From contig NZ_RIAS01000010.1 of the NCBI RefSeq assembly GCF_003719335.1, forward strand, positions 1 to 64,000: 64,000 nucleotides of DNA. Direction: 5' to 3'. Each line of letters starts with the position of its first letter. Within the stretch, counting starts at the first letter, position 1. The notes beneath the pieces were generated by a model. It was not told the DNA's origin. It searched no databases and saw only the letters and a program-made list of their open reading frames with translations. Below, piece after piece: positions 8,048 to 16,507 of the stretch. The DNA comes from Paenibacillus amylolyticus (GTDB taxonomy: Bacteria; Bacillota; Bacilli; Paenibacillales; Paenibacillaceae). The translations under genes were made by a program, and so were the position numbers.

Positions 8048-9594
8048 TCAAACTGAATGTATGGGGCGGTGCGGGCGAGCATGGACGTTCCGCCTATCTG
8101 CTTAGCGGGAGCCGTTATCAACTGTTGCTGGATTGTGGTGTGAAAAAAGAAGGCAACGGCGAATATCCGCTCATCGAACCGGAGGTTGTGCCACAACTGG
8201 ATGCGGTGCTGTTATCCCATGCCCATGAGGATCACTCCGTTGCCATCCCGCTTCTCTACAAGCTGGGGTATAAAGGTGAAGTGTGGACAACACGCGAGAC
8301 AAGAGAGCAGTTAACAACTTATTTTCGAGCTTGGCGTAACAGTATGGAACGTGCGGGTCAATCCTTGCCCTATGATGAAGCGGATGAAAGACGGATTCGC
8401 TATCGATTTTTGGAGGATGAGGCTGAGCGTGAGTACTGGTTTGAATTGTTGCCTGGTATATCGGTCATGTGGGGGCGCAGTGGACATTTGGCTGGATCAG
8501 TCTGGTTCGGGCTGGAGATGGAAGACAAGCGAATACTGTACTCTGGCGATTACACCTCGGAATCGATGCTATTACAGGCAGATGATGTGGCTAACGGATT
8601 CAGGCAGGCTGATCTGAAGAGACAGAGACTGAACGAGGTCATGCCCATTGCTTCTGTAGTAGGTGGAGCGCAACGTTTGTCTTTGTCCAGCAATGCATCC
8701 GTTACGAGTAGCAGGCATGCCGTGGAGTATTCTCCCTTGGAAGTACAAATGCAGGTGAAAGCACACAAATACCCACACAAGGGCCAGCACAAAGATCAAC
8801 ATAAATACCGAGAAGAAGGCCAGCACAAGCAACCTGCCATCAGACTGGATTTGGCTATTATCGATGCAGCCTATGGAACAGATCGTGATGCTCAGGCAGA
8901 CAAGTTGCAGCAGCTGGAAAGTGCCATCCAGAATGCTCTTCATCAAGGTGGTAAGGTGCTCATGCCCATGCCTGCGGTTGGCCGAGGACAGGAACTGATT
9001 TTGTGGGCGCAAGAACGTTTTGCAGATGTACCTTTGATTGTGGAGCAGAGGCTTGTAGAGGGCATGAAGCAATTGCATCATGCATCCTCCTGGCTCAGAG
9101 AGCAGGAAGGTGAAGTCACCGAAAGTGCGCCTGCTCATAGGATTGCAACATTTCTGAGCGGAGAAGGCTGGGAAAGAGTGAGTACACCCCAAGAACGGAC
9201 AAAGTTGCTTGAAAAATATGAAGCTTCGCTCTGGTTCATTCCGGATGGCATGATGCAGTCTTCACTCGCACGCTGGTATTACGGGATGTGGGCACCTGAA
9301 ATGCAAAATCTGATTTTGCTCACGGGACATACTTCTGCCGGTACATTTGCACATCAATTGCTCGAAAATCCTGAGCAATACGGCACATGCAGGGTTGAAA
9401 AGGTCCGATACAAGGTTCATCAAGGATGGCATGATGTGGAGCGGATGTTGAACCGGGTCTCTGCCCGGCACAACGTGCTGGTTCATACCGATATTGCAGA
9501 GACAGGGCGGCTGAGACAGGGATTGCTCGCCGGACAATGTCAATCTGGTACAGATATTGACCTGTTATCTCCTGGGGATGAGTTAATCTTTTGA
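8044..9594 (+). CDS. metallo-beta-lactamase-fold protein, beta-CASP-like
   Basis: Encodes 516 residues. ATG 8044 overlaps the permease stop as ATGA, implying translational coupling. The zinc-binding motif HAHEDH is at 59-64, with GHLAGS and YSGDYT further on as the next metal-ligand motifs, as in RNase J/CPSF-type beta-CASP proteins. The later MPMPAVGRGQELILWAQE and the C-terminal VHTD also match that class. A hydrophilic His/Lys/Gln-rich insertion of ~35 residues (KYPHKGQHKDQHKY region, ~235-260) interrupts the fold. Whether it is a nuclease or a small-molecule hydrolase acting on the imported substrate is unknown; the operon position favours the latter. Confidence 0.8.
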   Translation: MIKLNVWGGAGEHGRSAYLLSGSRYQLLLDCGVKKEGNGEYPLIEPEVVPQLDAVLLSHAHEDHSVAIPLLYKLGYKGEVWTTRETREQLTTYFRAWRNSMERAGQSLPYDEADERRIRYRFLEDEAEREYWFELLPGISVMWGRSGHLAGSVWFGLEMEDKRILYSGDYTSESMLLQADDVANGFRQADLKRQRLNEVMPIASVVGGAQRLSLSSNASVTSSRHAVEYSPLEVQMQVKAHKYPHKGQHKDQHKYREEGQHKQPAIRLDLAIIDAAYGTDRDAQADKLQQLESAIQNALHQGGKVLMPMPAVGRGQELILWAQERFADVPLIVEQRLVEGMKQLHHASSWLREQEGEVTESAPAHRIATFLSGEGWERVSTPQERTKLLEKYEASLWFIPDGMMQSSLARWYYGMWAPEMQNLILLTGHTSAGTFAHQLLENPEQYGTCRVEKVRYKVHQGWHDVERMLNRVSARHNVLVHTDIAETGRLRQGLLAGQCQSGTDIDLLSPGDELIF

Positions 9595-9678
9595 AGGATG
9601 GCTTGAAAAATAACGCCCACTTTGGTGCATGGATAGTCCAACTGAATGAGAAACTACAGTCAGAATTTTGGATGATTA

Positions 9679-11055
9679 CTATTTGGTTTCGTACGATCCT
9701 GCAAGTTCTACGATTATATTCCAATCTTCATTTTTAAAAAGGATGTTTTTTTCATCCTCGGGTTCGCCGATCCGCACTTCAAGGATGACCATCCTGGTTT
9801 CAGCGAGAATAGAATAGACGCTATCCGAGGTGATCTTGAACTGATTGCCGATTGTCACCTGGGTGACCTGTCCGTTGATAAGCAAGTGACCGCTGCCTGC
9901 AAGTACAGTCCACGCGCTACATCCTGCCCGGTGCCAGTGCAATCCGATATGTTTGCCCGGTAGAACCGTTGTGTTCAATGTGGTTACGGTTGTATTTTCA
10001 TCTTCTATCGAGCTCTCTATGACACGATAACTGCCCCAGGTTGCTTCACCATACATCGGTTTTAGTGGCAGGCTGCCTAACTGCGCTTTAATTTCATTTG
10101 AATTATTTTTGTTGGCAATGAGAATGCCGTCTGGACTTGCGGCAGCGATAATACCTGGCACACCAATGATTTGCATGGGGTAGGGAAGCTCATTAACAAT
10201 ATAGGAATCGAAGGATGACTCAGAGATTTCACCATGTCCGAAAACATGGGAATCTAACTGGGCGCATAGCGTATCCCAGCTTCCGATATCCTGCCATACT
10301 CCCTTATAAGGCAGAACTACGGCCCGCTGCGCCTTTTCTGCAACATGCTTGTCAAAACTTCGTTCAGGCAACACTTCATACAGGGAGGACAATTGATCAT
10401 AATGAACCGGAAGTCCCATTTTTTCAATATGGGATATCATAAACGCGACGGTGAACGCGTATACTCCGCAGTTCCATAGTGCCCCACGTTGCAGCAGATT
10501 TTCAGCAATGGCGGCTTCGGGTTTTTCTATAAATTGTGTTACTGGCGCATAAGCATTACGTTCTACCCCACCCGGCAAGATGTATCCATACTGTTCTGAA
10601 GCATGTGTAGGCCTTGTCCCAATTAAAGCGATATCGGCTTGAGACTGTTTCAATATGTCTGGAAGTGATCGGAAATTGCCGAAAAAATCCTCACCTGCGA
10701 ACACATCGGCAGGCGCGATACAGATCACATCGTCATTTTTAGCCATTCGGGAGGATTGCAGATATAACGTCGCTAAGGCTGCGGCAGTAAAAGTACCTCG
10801 CTTATATGGTTCCCCGATGACTGGTATTTTGTCTTGAGTATGTCGAGCCGTAATGCTAGCCTGATCCCGATGTGAAATAATGATCGCTGAATCTGTCAGG
10901 CGTGAACTGTCAAGCTGGCGGCATATTCTGCTGATCATGGATTCCCTACCTCCAGCGGGTGATGGAAGTATATCTACGAACAGCTTGGAGCGGAGCTCAT
11001 TGGATAATGGCCAGAGCCTTTTGCCAGAGCCACCGCACAGCAGTACGATATGCAT
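9679..11055 (-). CDS. mannose-1-phosphate guanylyltransferase-like protein with cupin domain
   Basis: Encodes 458 residues. The N-terminal nucleotidyltransferase motif is LLCGGSGKRLWPLSNE (residues 5-20), followed by RGTFTAAALA and FIEKPE. The C-terminal ~110 residues hold a cupin of the type II phosphomannose isomerase kind (WGSYRVIES, LPGKHIGLHWHRAG). This architecture is that of ManC/XanB enzymes, which make GDP-mannose from mannose-1-P and GTP for surface polysaccharide or glycoprotein. The start has AAGGAGGAAGCCT before the ATG. It follows the DUF6492-like gene by 17 nt, so the two form an operon. Whether the isomerase half is active cannot be judged. Confidence 0.82.
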   Translation of the reverse strand: MHIVLLCGGSGKRLWPLSNELRSKLFVDILPSPAGGRESMISRICRQLDSSRLTDSAIIISHRDQASITARHTQDKIPVIGEPYKRGTFTAAALATLYLQSSRMAKNDDVICIAPADVFAGEDFFGNFRSLPDILKQSQADIALIGTRPTHASEQYGYILPGGVERNAYAPVTQFIEKPEAAIAENLLQRGALWNCGVYAFTVAFMISHIEKMGLPVHYDQLSSLYEVLPERSFDKHVAEKAQRAVVLPYKGVWQDIGSWDTLCAQLDSHVFGHGEISESSFDSYIVNELPYPMQIIGVPGIIAAASPDGILIANKNNSNEIKAQLGSLPLKPMYGEATWGSYRVIESSIEDENTTVTTLNTTVLPGKHIGLHWHRAGCSAWTVLAGSGHLLINGQVTQVTIGNQFKITSDSVYSILAETRMVILEVRIGEPEDEKNILFKNEDWNIIVELAGSYETK

Positions 11056-11072
11056 AGGCTTCCTCCTTAAGC

Positions 11073-11882
11073 TCAGGGAGCTTTACTATAGATTTTGCGT
11101 TTATGGAAGGAAAGAGAACGATATTTAAGAGCCAGGTGACGGATTTGTTGCTCTTTTAGCGAAGAAGCATTCACATTCAGACTTTTATTCATCGAACTTC
11201 TAAGGACCATGCTACCCGGGTTTTTCGTATACATAAAATTGGCATACGTTTCGTACTCGGAGAAACCAAACTGCTTCTTCTTATTGATACTGAAGATGAT
11301 CGCTTTGTACCATGGCAGCTTATGAACCGCTTCGATTTTCTGTTTTAGGGCAGCGAGTTTCGATTTTTCAAACAGCATATAATGGGTAACAAAAGAGCGG
11401 GGACGCGGAGCTTTCATGCCTAATAACTTATGGTAGGTATTGAAATATTCCGGCTGGCTCCAATCACGGCAGTAAAATAACGTTTTGCCTTCTACAATAA
11501 ATGAATGAGGTTTAATCAGTACGGTATCCGCGTCCATGACTAGAAAGTGCTTTGCTTTCACAATGGAATCTCCGTTCATTTTGAGCAGCTGCTGATATAA
11601 CCAGCCTGAGCGATTCCAACGGGAGGACTGGTAGTGTATCTCGTTTTTGGTTATAGGCAGAACGGATCGCTCATTAACAAAAATGCAGTTTTTACGGGAG
11701 CAAAGTTTTCTGATTTTGGTGCTGGCCGGAGAAACAATATATATGCTTCCGATGGGATGTGTTACATAACGGCGAATGTTATCAATGACGAGGGGAAGGG
11801 TAGCCAAATCTTTCTCAATCGCTGGTATAAGAACATCAATCTTGGTCGCAGTATTCAACTGCATTCCACGCCGAACGGACAT
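11073..11882 (-). CDS. DUF6492-like protein, possible glycosyltransferase
   Basis: Encodes 269 residues from ATG 11882, with AAGGAG eight nt upstream; the in-frame GTG at 11900 overlaps that site. The sequence opens KIDVLIPAIEKDLATLPLVIDNIRRY and has HFLVMDADTVLIK, a DxD motif like that of GT-A fold transferases, then SWVTHYMLFEK-like text (FVTHYMLFEKS). This resembles the DUF6492 group of putative nucleotide-sugar transferases. It precedes the GDP-mannose-forming gene, which fits a role in decorating a cell-surface or spore component. No membrane segment is visible. The exact reaction is unknown. Confidence 0.6.
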   Translation of the reverse strand: MSVRRGMQLNTATKIDVLIPAIEKDLATLPLVIDNIRRYVTHPIGSIYIVSPASTKIRKLCSRKNCIFVNERSVLPITKNEIHYQSSRWNRSGWLYQQLLKMNGDSIVKAKHFLVMDADTVLIKPHSFIVEGKTLFYCRDWSQPEYFNTYHKLLGMKAPRPRSFVTHYMLFEKSKLAALKQKIEAVHKLPWYKAIIFSINKKKQFGFSEYETYANFMYTKNPGSMVLRSSMNKSLNVNASSLKEQQIRHLALKYRSLSFHKRKIYSKAP

Positions 11883-12089
11883 CTTCTCAACTCCTTGCAC
11901 ATATCGTTATGACTTCTTTCATGGTATGTGTGCAAAAGTGTTTTGGTCAGGGCATGTGCTAATATACATTTTTTACGAATAGGGACTTTTGTAGAGGGTT
12001 CCTATATCGGTATGACATATAATGCATGCAGGATCTTGATCAAACAAACAGTAGGCTTTGATGCGGCTGCTGAAGGGAGAGCTTATGGC

Positions 12090-12854
12090 ATGGGTGTTGA
12101 TAAATTGCAGCCATTAAGAAGCAAGTGGTTAAAAACAAAATTGATTATTAATAATGAATCTATTAAACCGTTTATCCCAGACACACAGAAATTTAACAAA
12201 ACGAATCTGAAATCCATGATGAGCAAGTATGGAATGGTCTATGTTAAACCCGAGAGAGGTACTTTCGGGATGGGTGTCATTAAGGCTGAAATGGAAGATC
12301 ATCAACATTTTGTCTATCAGCATGATCAAAAACGTCTGACCTTTAACAGCTTTGAATCGTTCTATACCAGTCTGACACGTTTGGTGAATAAGAGAAGCTA
12401 TCTGATTCAGAGAGGAATCCATCTTCTTAAGCACAACAAGAGACGTTTTGATATCCGAGTCATGATACAACTAAGCCCGACCAAACAATGGGAAGCTACT
12501 GGAATCATCGGCCGACTGGGTCATCCAAAGAAAATCGTAACCAATTATCATAGTGGTGGTACACCGATGGATGTTCACAAGCTGCTAAACTCTCATGCAT
12601 CCACAAAACGCAGAAATGAACTGATTCAGGAGATGAATGAACTTAGCCTGCGCATAGCTCGTCATATGAAGAAAAAGTACTCTTATCTTAATCAAATAGG
12701 TGTGGATATCGGACTGGACCACAGTCTAAAACCCTGGATTATTGAGGTGAATGTCAAACCTGACCCATTCATATTCAATCAATTAAAGGACAAGACGATG
12801 TATCGAAAAGTCATACGATATCATCGCCATGCTGCAAAAAAACTAACAAAATAA
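12090..12854 (+). CDS. YheC/YheD-family ATP-grasp protein
   Basis: Encodes 254 residues from ATG 12090, chosen because AGGGAGA lies about 9 nt upstream and the product then begins like single-domain members of the family (LQPLRSKWLKTKLI). Upstream reading frame without a ribosome site is not included. ATP-grasp features include YVKPERGTFGMGVI (residues ~50-65), RRFDIRVMIQ, WEATGIIGRLG and PWIIEVNVKPD. B. subtilis YheC/YheD are coat-associated, and members are common in spore-formers; the ligase substrate is unknown. It is divergent from the glycosyl genes with about 200 nt between. Confidence 0.85.
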   Translation: MGVDKLQPLRSKWLKTKLIINNESIKPFIPDTQKFNKTNLKSMMSKYGMVYVKPERGTFGMGVIKAEMEDHQHFVYQHDQKRLTFNSFESFYTSLTRLVNKRSYLIQRGIHLLKHNKRRFDIRVMIQLSPTKQWEATGIIGRLGHPKKIVTNYHSGGTPMDVHKLLNSHASTKRRNELIQEMNELSLRIARHMKKKYSYLNQIGVDIGLDHSLKPWIIEVNVKPDPFIFNQLKDKTMYRKVIRYHRHAAKKLTK

Positions 12855-12902
12855 AAGACCGGATTTTTCATGAGAAATCGGCTGGAGATGGTTACCGGCT
12901 CA

Positions 12903-12930
12903 AGAGTCGCCAATGTGGCGACTTTTTTGT
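12903..12930 (+). terminator. Rho-independent terminator after the YheC/D gene
   Basis: Stem AGTCGCCA with TGGCGACT, 3-nt loop, followed by TTTTTT. About 50 nt after the stop at 12854. Confidence 0.88.
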
Positions 12931-12971
12931 TGAACTGCATTTCAGCTTCCGTATGTGGGGTTGTAATTAAG

Positions 12972-13013
12972 TTTCACATTTAAATTGACTTGTGAAATTT
13001 TGTGTCATATACT
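12972..13013 (+). promoter_or_regulatory. sigma-A promoter and inverted-repeat operator of anmK
   Basis: TTGACT (12985-12990), a 17-nt spacer and TATACT (13008-13013) form a strong promoter. Perfect arms TTTCACA (12972-12978) and TGTGAAA (12991-12997) surround the -35 box and look like an operator, plausibly for the MurR/RpiR regulator encoded next. Transcription would begin near 13020, so the ATG at 13023 would be leaderless; this supports the later start at 13077. Confidence 0.7.
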
Positions 13014-13076
13014 GAGTGAAATATGAGCAGGACGGGGCGGGATAAGCATCCGGTCCAGGGGAGGCTGGAAAACAAT

Positions 13077-14321
13077 ATGGCTGTTCGCAGGGAGATTGGC
13101 AGTTATCCGATGTGGGAGGCGTACCGTTCTAAACGGGAGCACCTGGTGATTGGATTGATGTCTGGCACATCGCTGGACGGAACGGATGCAGCACTGGTAC
13201 ATATACAGACAGATGAGCACGGAGCGATGCAGCGAATGGAACTCGTTGATTTTATCTGTACGCCATATACGAATGAGCTCAGAGAGAGGCTGATTCGCTT
13301 ATGCTCTCCCGAAACAGCGCGTGTTGATGAGCTGACAACAGCCCATTTCGGTGTATCCGAATGGTACGCACAGAGTGTACAAGAGCTGTTGCAATCAGCT
13401 GGTGTCTCAAGCGGACAAGTCGATGTAATCAGCATGCATGGGCAGACAATCTGGCATGCACCTGTTCCTTCTGCGTTTCCAAGCCCGTTGGGTACCGGCA
13501 GTTTGAAAGTAAGTTCTACACTGCAAATCGGCGAGTGTGCTGTAGTGAGAGAGCGCACAGGGCTGCCTGTCATTGGCAACCTGCGTGCCAGAGATATGGC
13601 GGCAGGCGGGGAAGGTGCTCCGCTCACTCCCTATGCTGACGCATTAATGTTCCGTAGTGCTACGGAAGGACGTCTGGTGCAGAACATTGGCGGGATCGGC
13701 AATGTGACTGTACTTCCGGCAGGATCATCCGAGACGGAGGTTTCGGCTTTCGACACAGGACCAGGGAATATGGTGATAGATGCACTGGTTCGTCATGCTA
13801 CCGAAGGGAAGCAGCATTACGATCCGAACGGGAGCATAGCAGCGAAGGGAACCGTGCACCCCGAGCTGGTGGCCTACTGCTTGAATGATGACTACTTCCG
13901 TCGCCACCCCCCCAAGAGTACCGGACGTGAAGTTTATGGTGCAGATTATGCCAAGCGACTTATGGAATTTGCGGCATTGCATGATCTGTCACTGGAAGAT
14001 CTGTTAGCTTCCGCAACTTGGCTTACAGCAGAGACCATAGTGCGGGCCGTTGAGGATTTTGTGTTACCCAAGACGTCAATCTCGGCAATGCTTACCTGCG
14101 GCGGCGGTACGTCCAATGACACATTAATGAAGATGATTCGGTTAAGACTTCCAGAATCCATACGTCTGAAGCGTACAGCAGATTACGGTGTTCCGGATGA
14201 TGCCAGGGAAGCGATGGGGTTCGCGCTGCTTGGACATGAGGCTTTGATGGGCAGAACAAATACACTTCCTGATGTAACAGGTGCGGCACATGCCGTTATT
14301 TCAGGACATCTGACTCTGTAG
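13077..14321 (+). CDS. anmK: anhydro-N-acetylmuramic acid kinase
   Basis: Encodes 414 residues. The start at 13077 has AGGGGAGG 12 nt upstream and lies downstream of the likely transcription start. The ATP-binding motif GLMSGTSLDGTDAA (residues ~24-37), the ISMHGQTIWHAP segment and QNIGGIGNVTVLP, FDTGPGNM are diagnostic of AnmK. The enzyme hydrolyses the 1,6-anhydro ring and phosphorylates, giving MurNAc-6-phosphate, the substrate of MurQ encoded at 15580. It opens the cell-wall recycling locus and is followed 101 nt later by the MurR-type regulator. A Gram-positive anmK implies that anhydro sugars from lytic transglycosylases or other bacteria are used. Confidence 0.95.
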   Translation: MAVRREIGSYPMWEAYRSKREHLVIGLMSGTSLDGTDAALVHIQTDEHGAMQRMELVDFICTPYTNELRERLIRLCSPETARVDELTTAHFGVSEWYAQSVQELLQSAGVSSGQVDVISMHGQTIWHAPVPSAFPSPLGTGSLKVSSTLQIGECAVVRERTGLPVIGNLRARDMAAGGEGAPLTPYADALMFRSATEGRLVQNIGGIGNVTVLPAGSSETEVSAFDTGPGNMVIDALVRHATEGKQHYDPNGSIAAKGTVHPELVAYCLNDDYFRRHPPKSTGREVYGADYAKRLMEFAALHDLSLEDLLASATWLTAETIVRAVEDFVLPKTSISAMLTCGGGTSNDTLMKMIRLRLPESIRLKRTADYGVPDDAREAMGFALLGHEALMGRTNTLPDVTGAAHAVISGHLTL

Positions 14322-14422
14322 TGGCCATTGAATTGTCAAGGTAAGCAGTATCTCCAATTAGACGTGGCAATAAATATAAGATAAAATGCTTGTACAGATA
14401 ACAGTACGGAGAGGAGGAGCGG

Positions 14423-15271
14423 ATGGAAGGTATGAAAGGTGGACTTGTACGTTTACGCGCATTACTGGATGATCTGACTCCGTCAGAACGAAAGATCGGA
14501 GCTTACATTCTGGAACACCCCCAAGAGACAGTGCAGTCGTCCGTTGCGCAACTGTCTGAACGAAGCGGAGGCAGTCCGGCCGCCATTATCAGGTTGTGTA
14601 AATCCCTTGGTGTAACCGGTTTTCAGGAGCTGAAACTCAAAATAGCGGGGGATTTACAGACCAATGAGCAATATCAATATACAGAGATTCGTCCTAAGGA
14701 CTCGGTAGAGAGTATTATTCAACATGTGTCTACAAACAATATTCAATCGATCAAAGACACGGTTCATATTTTGGAACCAAGGCTTGTAGATCAGGCGGTT
14801 AACATGCTGGACAAAGCCAATCGCATTTTTTTCTACGGCGTGGGCGCCTCTAATTTGATTGCACTGGATGCACACTACAAGTTCATGCGGATTAACCGTA
14901 CCAGCTTTTCGTTCGCCGATCCACATATGCAGATTTCGTCTGCAACGACGTTGCGTGAGGACGATGTTGTGGTCTGTATCTCTTATTCAGGCGAGACCTC
15001 CAATGTGATTTCCTGTTTGGAGCATGCCCGTGAAGGTGGTGCAGGAACGATCAGTATTACCAAGTGGGGCAGTAACACGCTGAGCAGTCTTGCGGATGTT
15101 CCTCTCATGATTACGTCGATGGAGAGCGATATTCGCAGTGGAGCTACCTCTTCACGCATTGCGCAGCTTAACGTCATTGATATTCTTTACCTGGCTATTG
15201 CCAGCCGGGATTATAATCAGTCGGTGCAGTATCTGGAGAAGAGCAGACAAGCGATTCAGGAGCATAAATGA
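14423..15271 (+). CDS. murR: MurR/RpiR-family regulator (HTH + SIS)
   Basis: Encodes 282 residues. An N-terminal RpiR HTH (residues 1-80: LTPSERKIGAYILEHP, SVAQLSERSGGSPAAIIRLCKSLG) is followed by a SIS sugar-phosphate isomerase-like domain (~125-260: IFFYGVGASNLIALD, VVCISYSGETSNVI). Such regulators sense phosphosugars; in E. coli MurR responds to MurNAc-6-P. Its position between anmK and murQ makes MurNAc-6-P the likely effector here. GGAGAGGAGG precedes the ATG. The symbol is by homology and context; direct MurR orthology is inferred. Confidence 0.85.
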   Translation: MEGMKGGLVRLRALLDDLTPSERKIGAYILEHPQETVQSSVAQLSERSGGSPAAIIRLCKSLGVTGFQELKLKIAGDLQTNEQYQYTEIRPKDSVESIIQHVSTNNIQSIKDTVHILEPRLVDQAVNMLDKANRIFFYGVGASNLIALDAHYKFMRINRTSFSFADPHMQISSATTLREDDVVVCISYSGETSNVISCLEHAREGGAGTISITKWGSNTLSSLADVPLMITSMESDIRSGATSSRIAQLNVIDILYLAIASRDYNQSVQYLEKSRQAIQEHK

Positions 15272-15308
15272 GCAACGAAATTGTGGTGTGTTTAGGAAAT
15301 AAAAACGT

Positions 15309-15346
15309 GGAGAATCCCGTACAGTCATATGTACCAGGGATTTTTT
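15309..15346 (+). terminator. terminator after murR
   Basis: Arms AATCCC...GTAC and GTAC...GGGATT form an imperfect stem followed by seven T, 38 nt beyond the murR stop. Confidence 0.7.
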
Positions 15347-15377
15347 TGATGAGGAATACAATTGTACGCTATGAAAA

Positions 15378-15420
15378 GTAAAAAAAGAGAAGCCAACCGG
15401 GCAGGTAGGCCTTCTCTCAT
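15378..15420 (-). terminator. terminator of the murK-murQ operon
   Basis: On the minus strand GAGAGAAGGCC pairs with GGCTTCTCTTTTTTT (one mismatch), giving a stem with a T-run of seven. It lies about 160 nt past murQ. Confidence 0.75.
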
Positions 15421-15579
15421 GTAAATAACCATCTCTCAGCGCCAGTAAAGCTGCCTATAAGTACCAAATGACTTGCTGCCTGTGCTTCTTTATCACAAAC
15501 AAGCTGCCGCACAATCTCCAATGATCCTTAAACAGGTAGAAGATAAATGGTACAGAAACTAGCTAGGGTACCGTTCTAA

Positions 15580-16485
15580 TCAGCCTGATCCGGCAATAGC
15601 ATGACGTACAAAACCATCTGCATTCTCCAGCCGGCGCCCGGCTTCAGCTGCATCGACATCAGCCATCAGCATCACGATCGCTGTTTTGACATGCCCATTC
15701 GCTGCGGTAAAGGCTTGTTCAATTTCGTTTTCCTGTGCTCCAGTTGCAAGCTGTATCATGCGTTTTGCTCGATGTACAAGCTTTTCATTGGACGGATTCA
15801 GATCCACCATGAAATTACGATACACCTTACCTAAACGGATCATCGCGGTTGTCGTCAGCATGTTCAGAATCATTTTCTGGGCGGTACCGGCTTTCATGCG
15901 AGTCGACCCCATCACGACCTCCGGTCCCATAACCGCTTCAATGCTCACATCCGAGAGTATGCTCATGGGTGTATCAGCATTATTGCTCACCCCGATGACT
16001 ACAGCACCGAGCTGCCTGGCATAATTCATGGCTCCAAGCACATAAGGGGTGCGTCCACTTGCTGCAATGCCAACGACAACATCATTAACACGTAATTCGT
16101 GCTGCTTCAAATCGGTTTCCCCGGCTTCTTCGCTATCTTCTGCGCCTTCTACCGGATCCTTAATTGCCCGAAACCCGCCTGCAATAATACCTTGCACCAT
16201 AGAAGGTGGAGTACCATACGTAGGGGGGCATTCCGATGCATCTAGAATACCTAGCCTGCCGCTTGTACCTGCGCCTACATAAAACAGTCTTCCCCCCGAT
16301 TGAAAACTGGCTACAATGCGGTCTGCGGCTTGAGCAATGACTGGAATTAGTGGCTGAATAAGCTCAGCTATGCGGCGATCTTCCCGATTGATGAGTTCCA
16401 TAATTTCCGCTGAAGGCAGTTGATCCATATCATCTGTCTGTGGGTTAGGCTGTTCCGTTACTAATGAGTTAAGGGTATGATTCAT
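15580..16485 (-). CDS. murQ: N-acetylmuramic acid 6-phosphate etherase
   Basis: Encodes 301 residues, the usual MurQ length. The SIS domain shows LFYVGAGTSGRLGILDASECPPTYG (in parts, residues ~67-92), IIAGG..A, GIAASGRTPYVLGA and PEVVMGSTRMKAGTAQKM, all characteristic of the family, including the catalytic Glu of DASECP. MurQ removes the lactyl ether from MurNAc-6-P to give GlcNAc-6-P and D-lactate in the cytoplasm. AGGAGGG lies 7 nt before the ATG. It follows the kinase gene by 22 nt, so MurNAc phosphorylation and lactate removal are encoded together. Confidence 0.96.
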   Translation of the reverse strand: MNHTLNSLVTEQPNPQTDDMDQLPSAEIMELINREDRRIAELIQPLIPVIAQAADRIVASFQSGGRLFYVGAGTSGRLGILDASECPPTYGTPPSMVQGIIAGGFRAIKDPVEGAEDSEEAGETDLKQHELRVNDVVVGIAASGRTPYVLGAMNYARQLGAVVIGVSNNADTPMSILSDVSIEAVMGPEVVMGSTRMKAGTAQKMILNMLTTTAMIRLGKVYRNFMVDLNPSNEKLVHRAKRMIQLATGAQENEIEQAFTAANGHVKTAIVMLMADVDAAEAGRRLENADGFVRHAIAGSG

Positions 16486-16507
16486 CCGTAAGCCCTCCTT
16501 TTTTTGT

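Larger units (their letters stand above)
15272..15579. other. 308-nt spacer between convergent murR and murQ
   Basis: The spacer holds one terminator for each side (15309-15345 and 15378-15420). Between 15421 and 15579, after the murQ stop, no gene, repeat or further hairpin stood out. Confidence 0.6.

Noticed and set aside
11928..12089. N-terminal extension of the YheC/D protein
   Set aside because: The frame is open, but the text has no family resemblance and no ribosome site; ATG 12090 has both.
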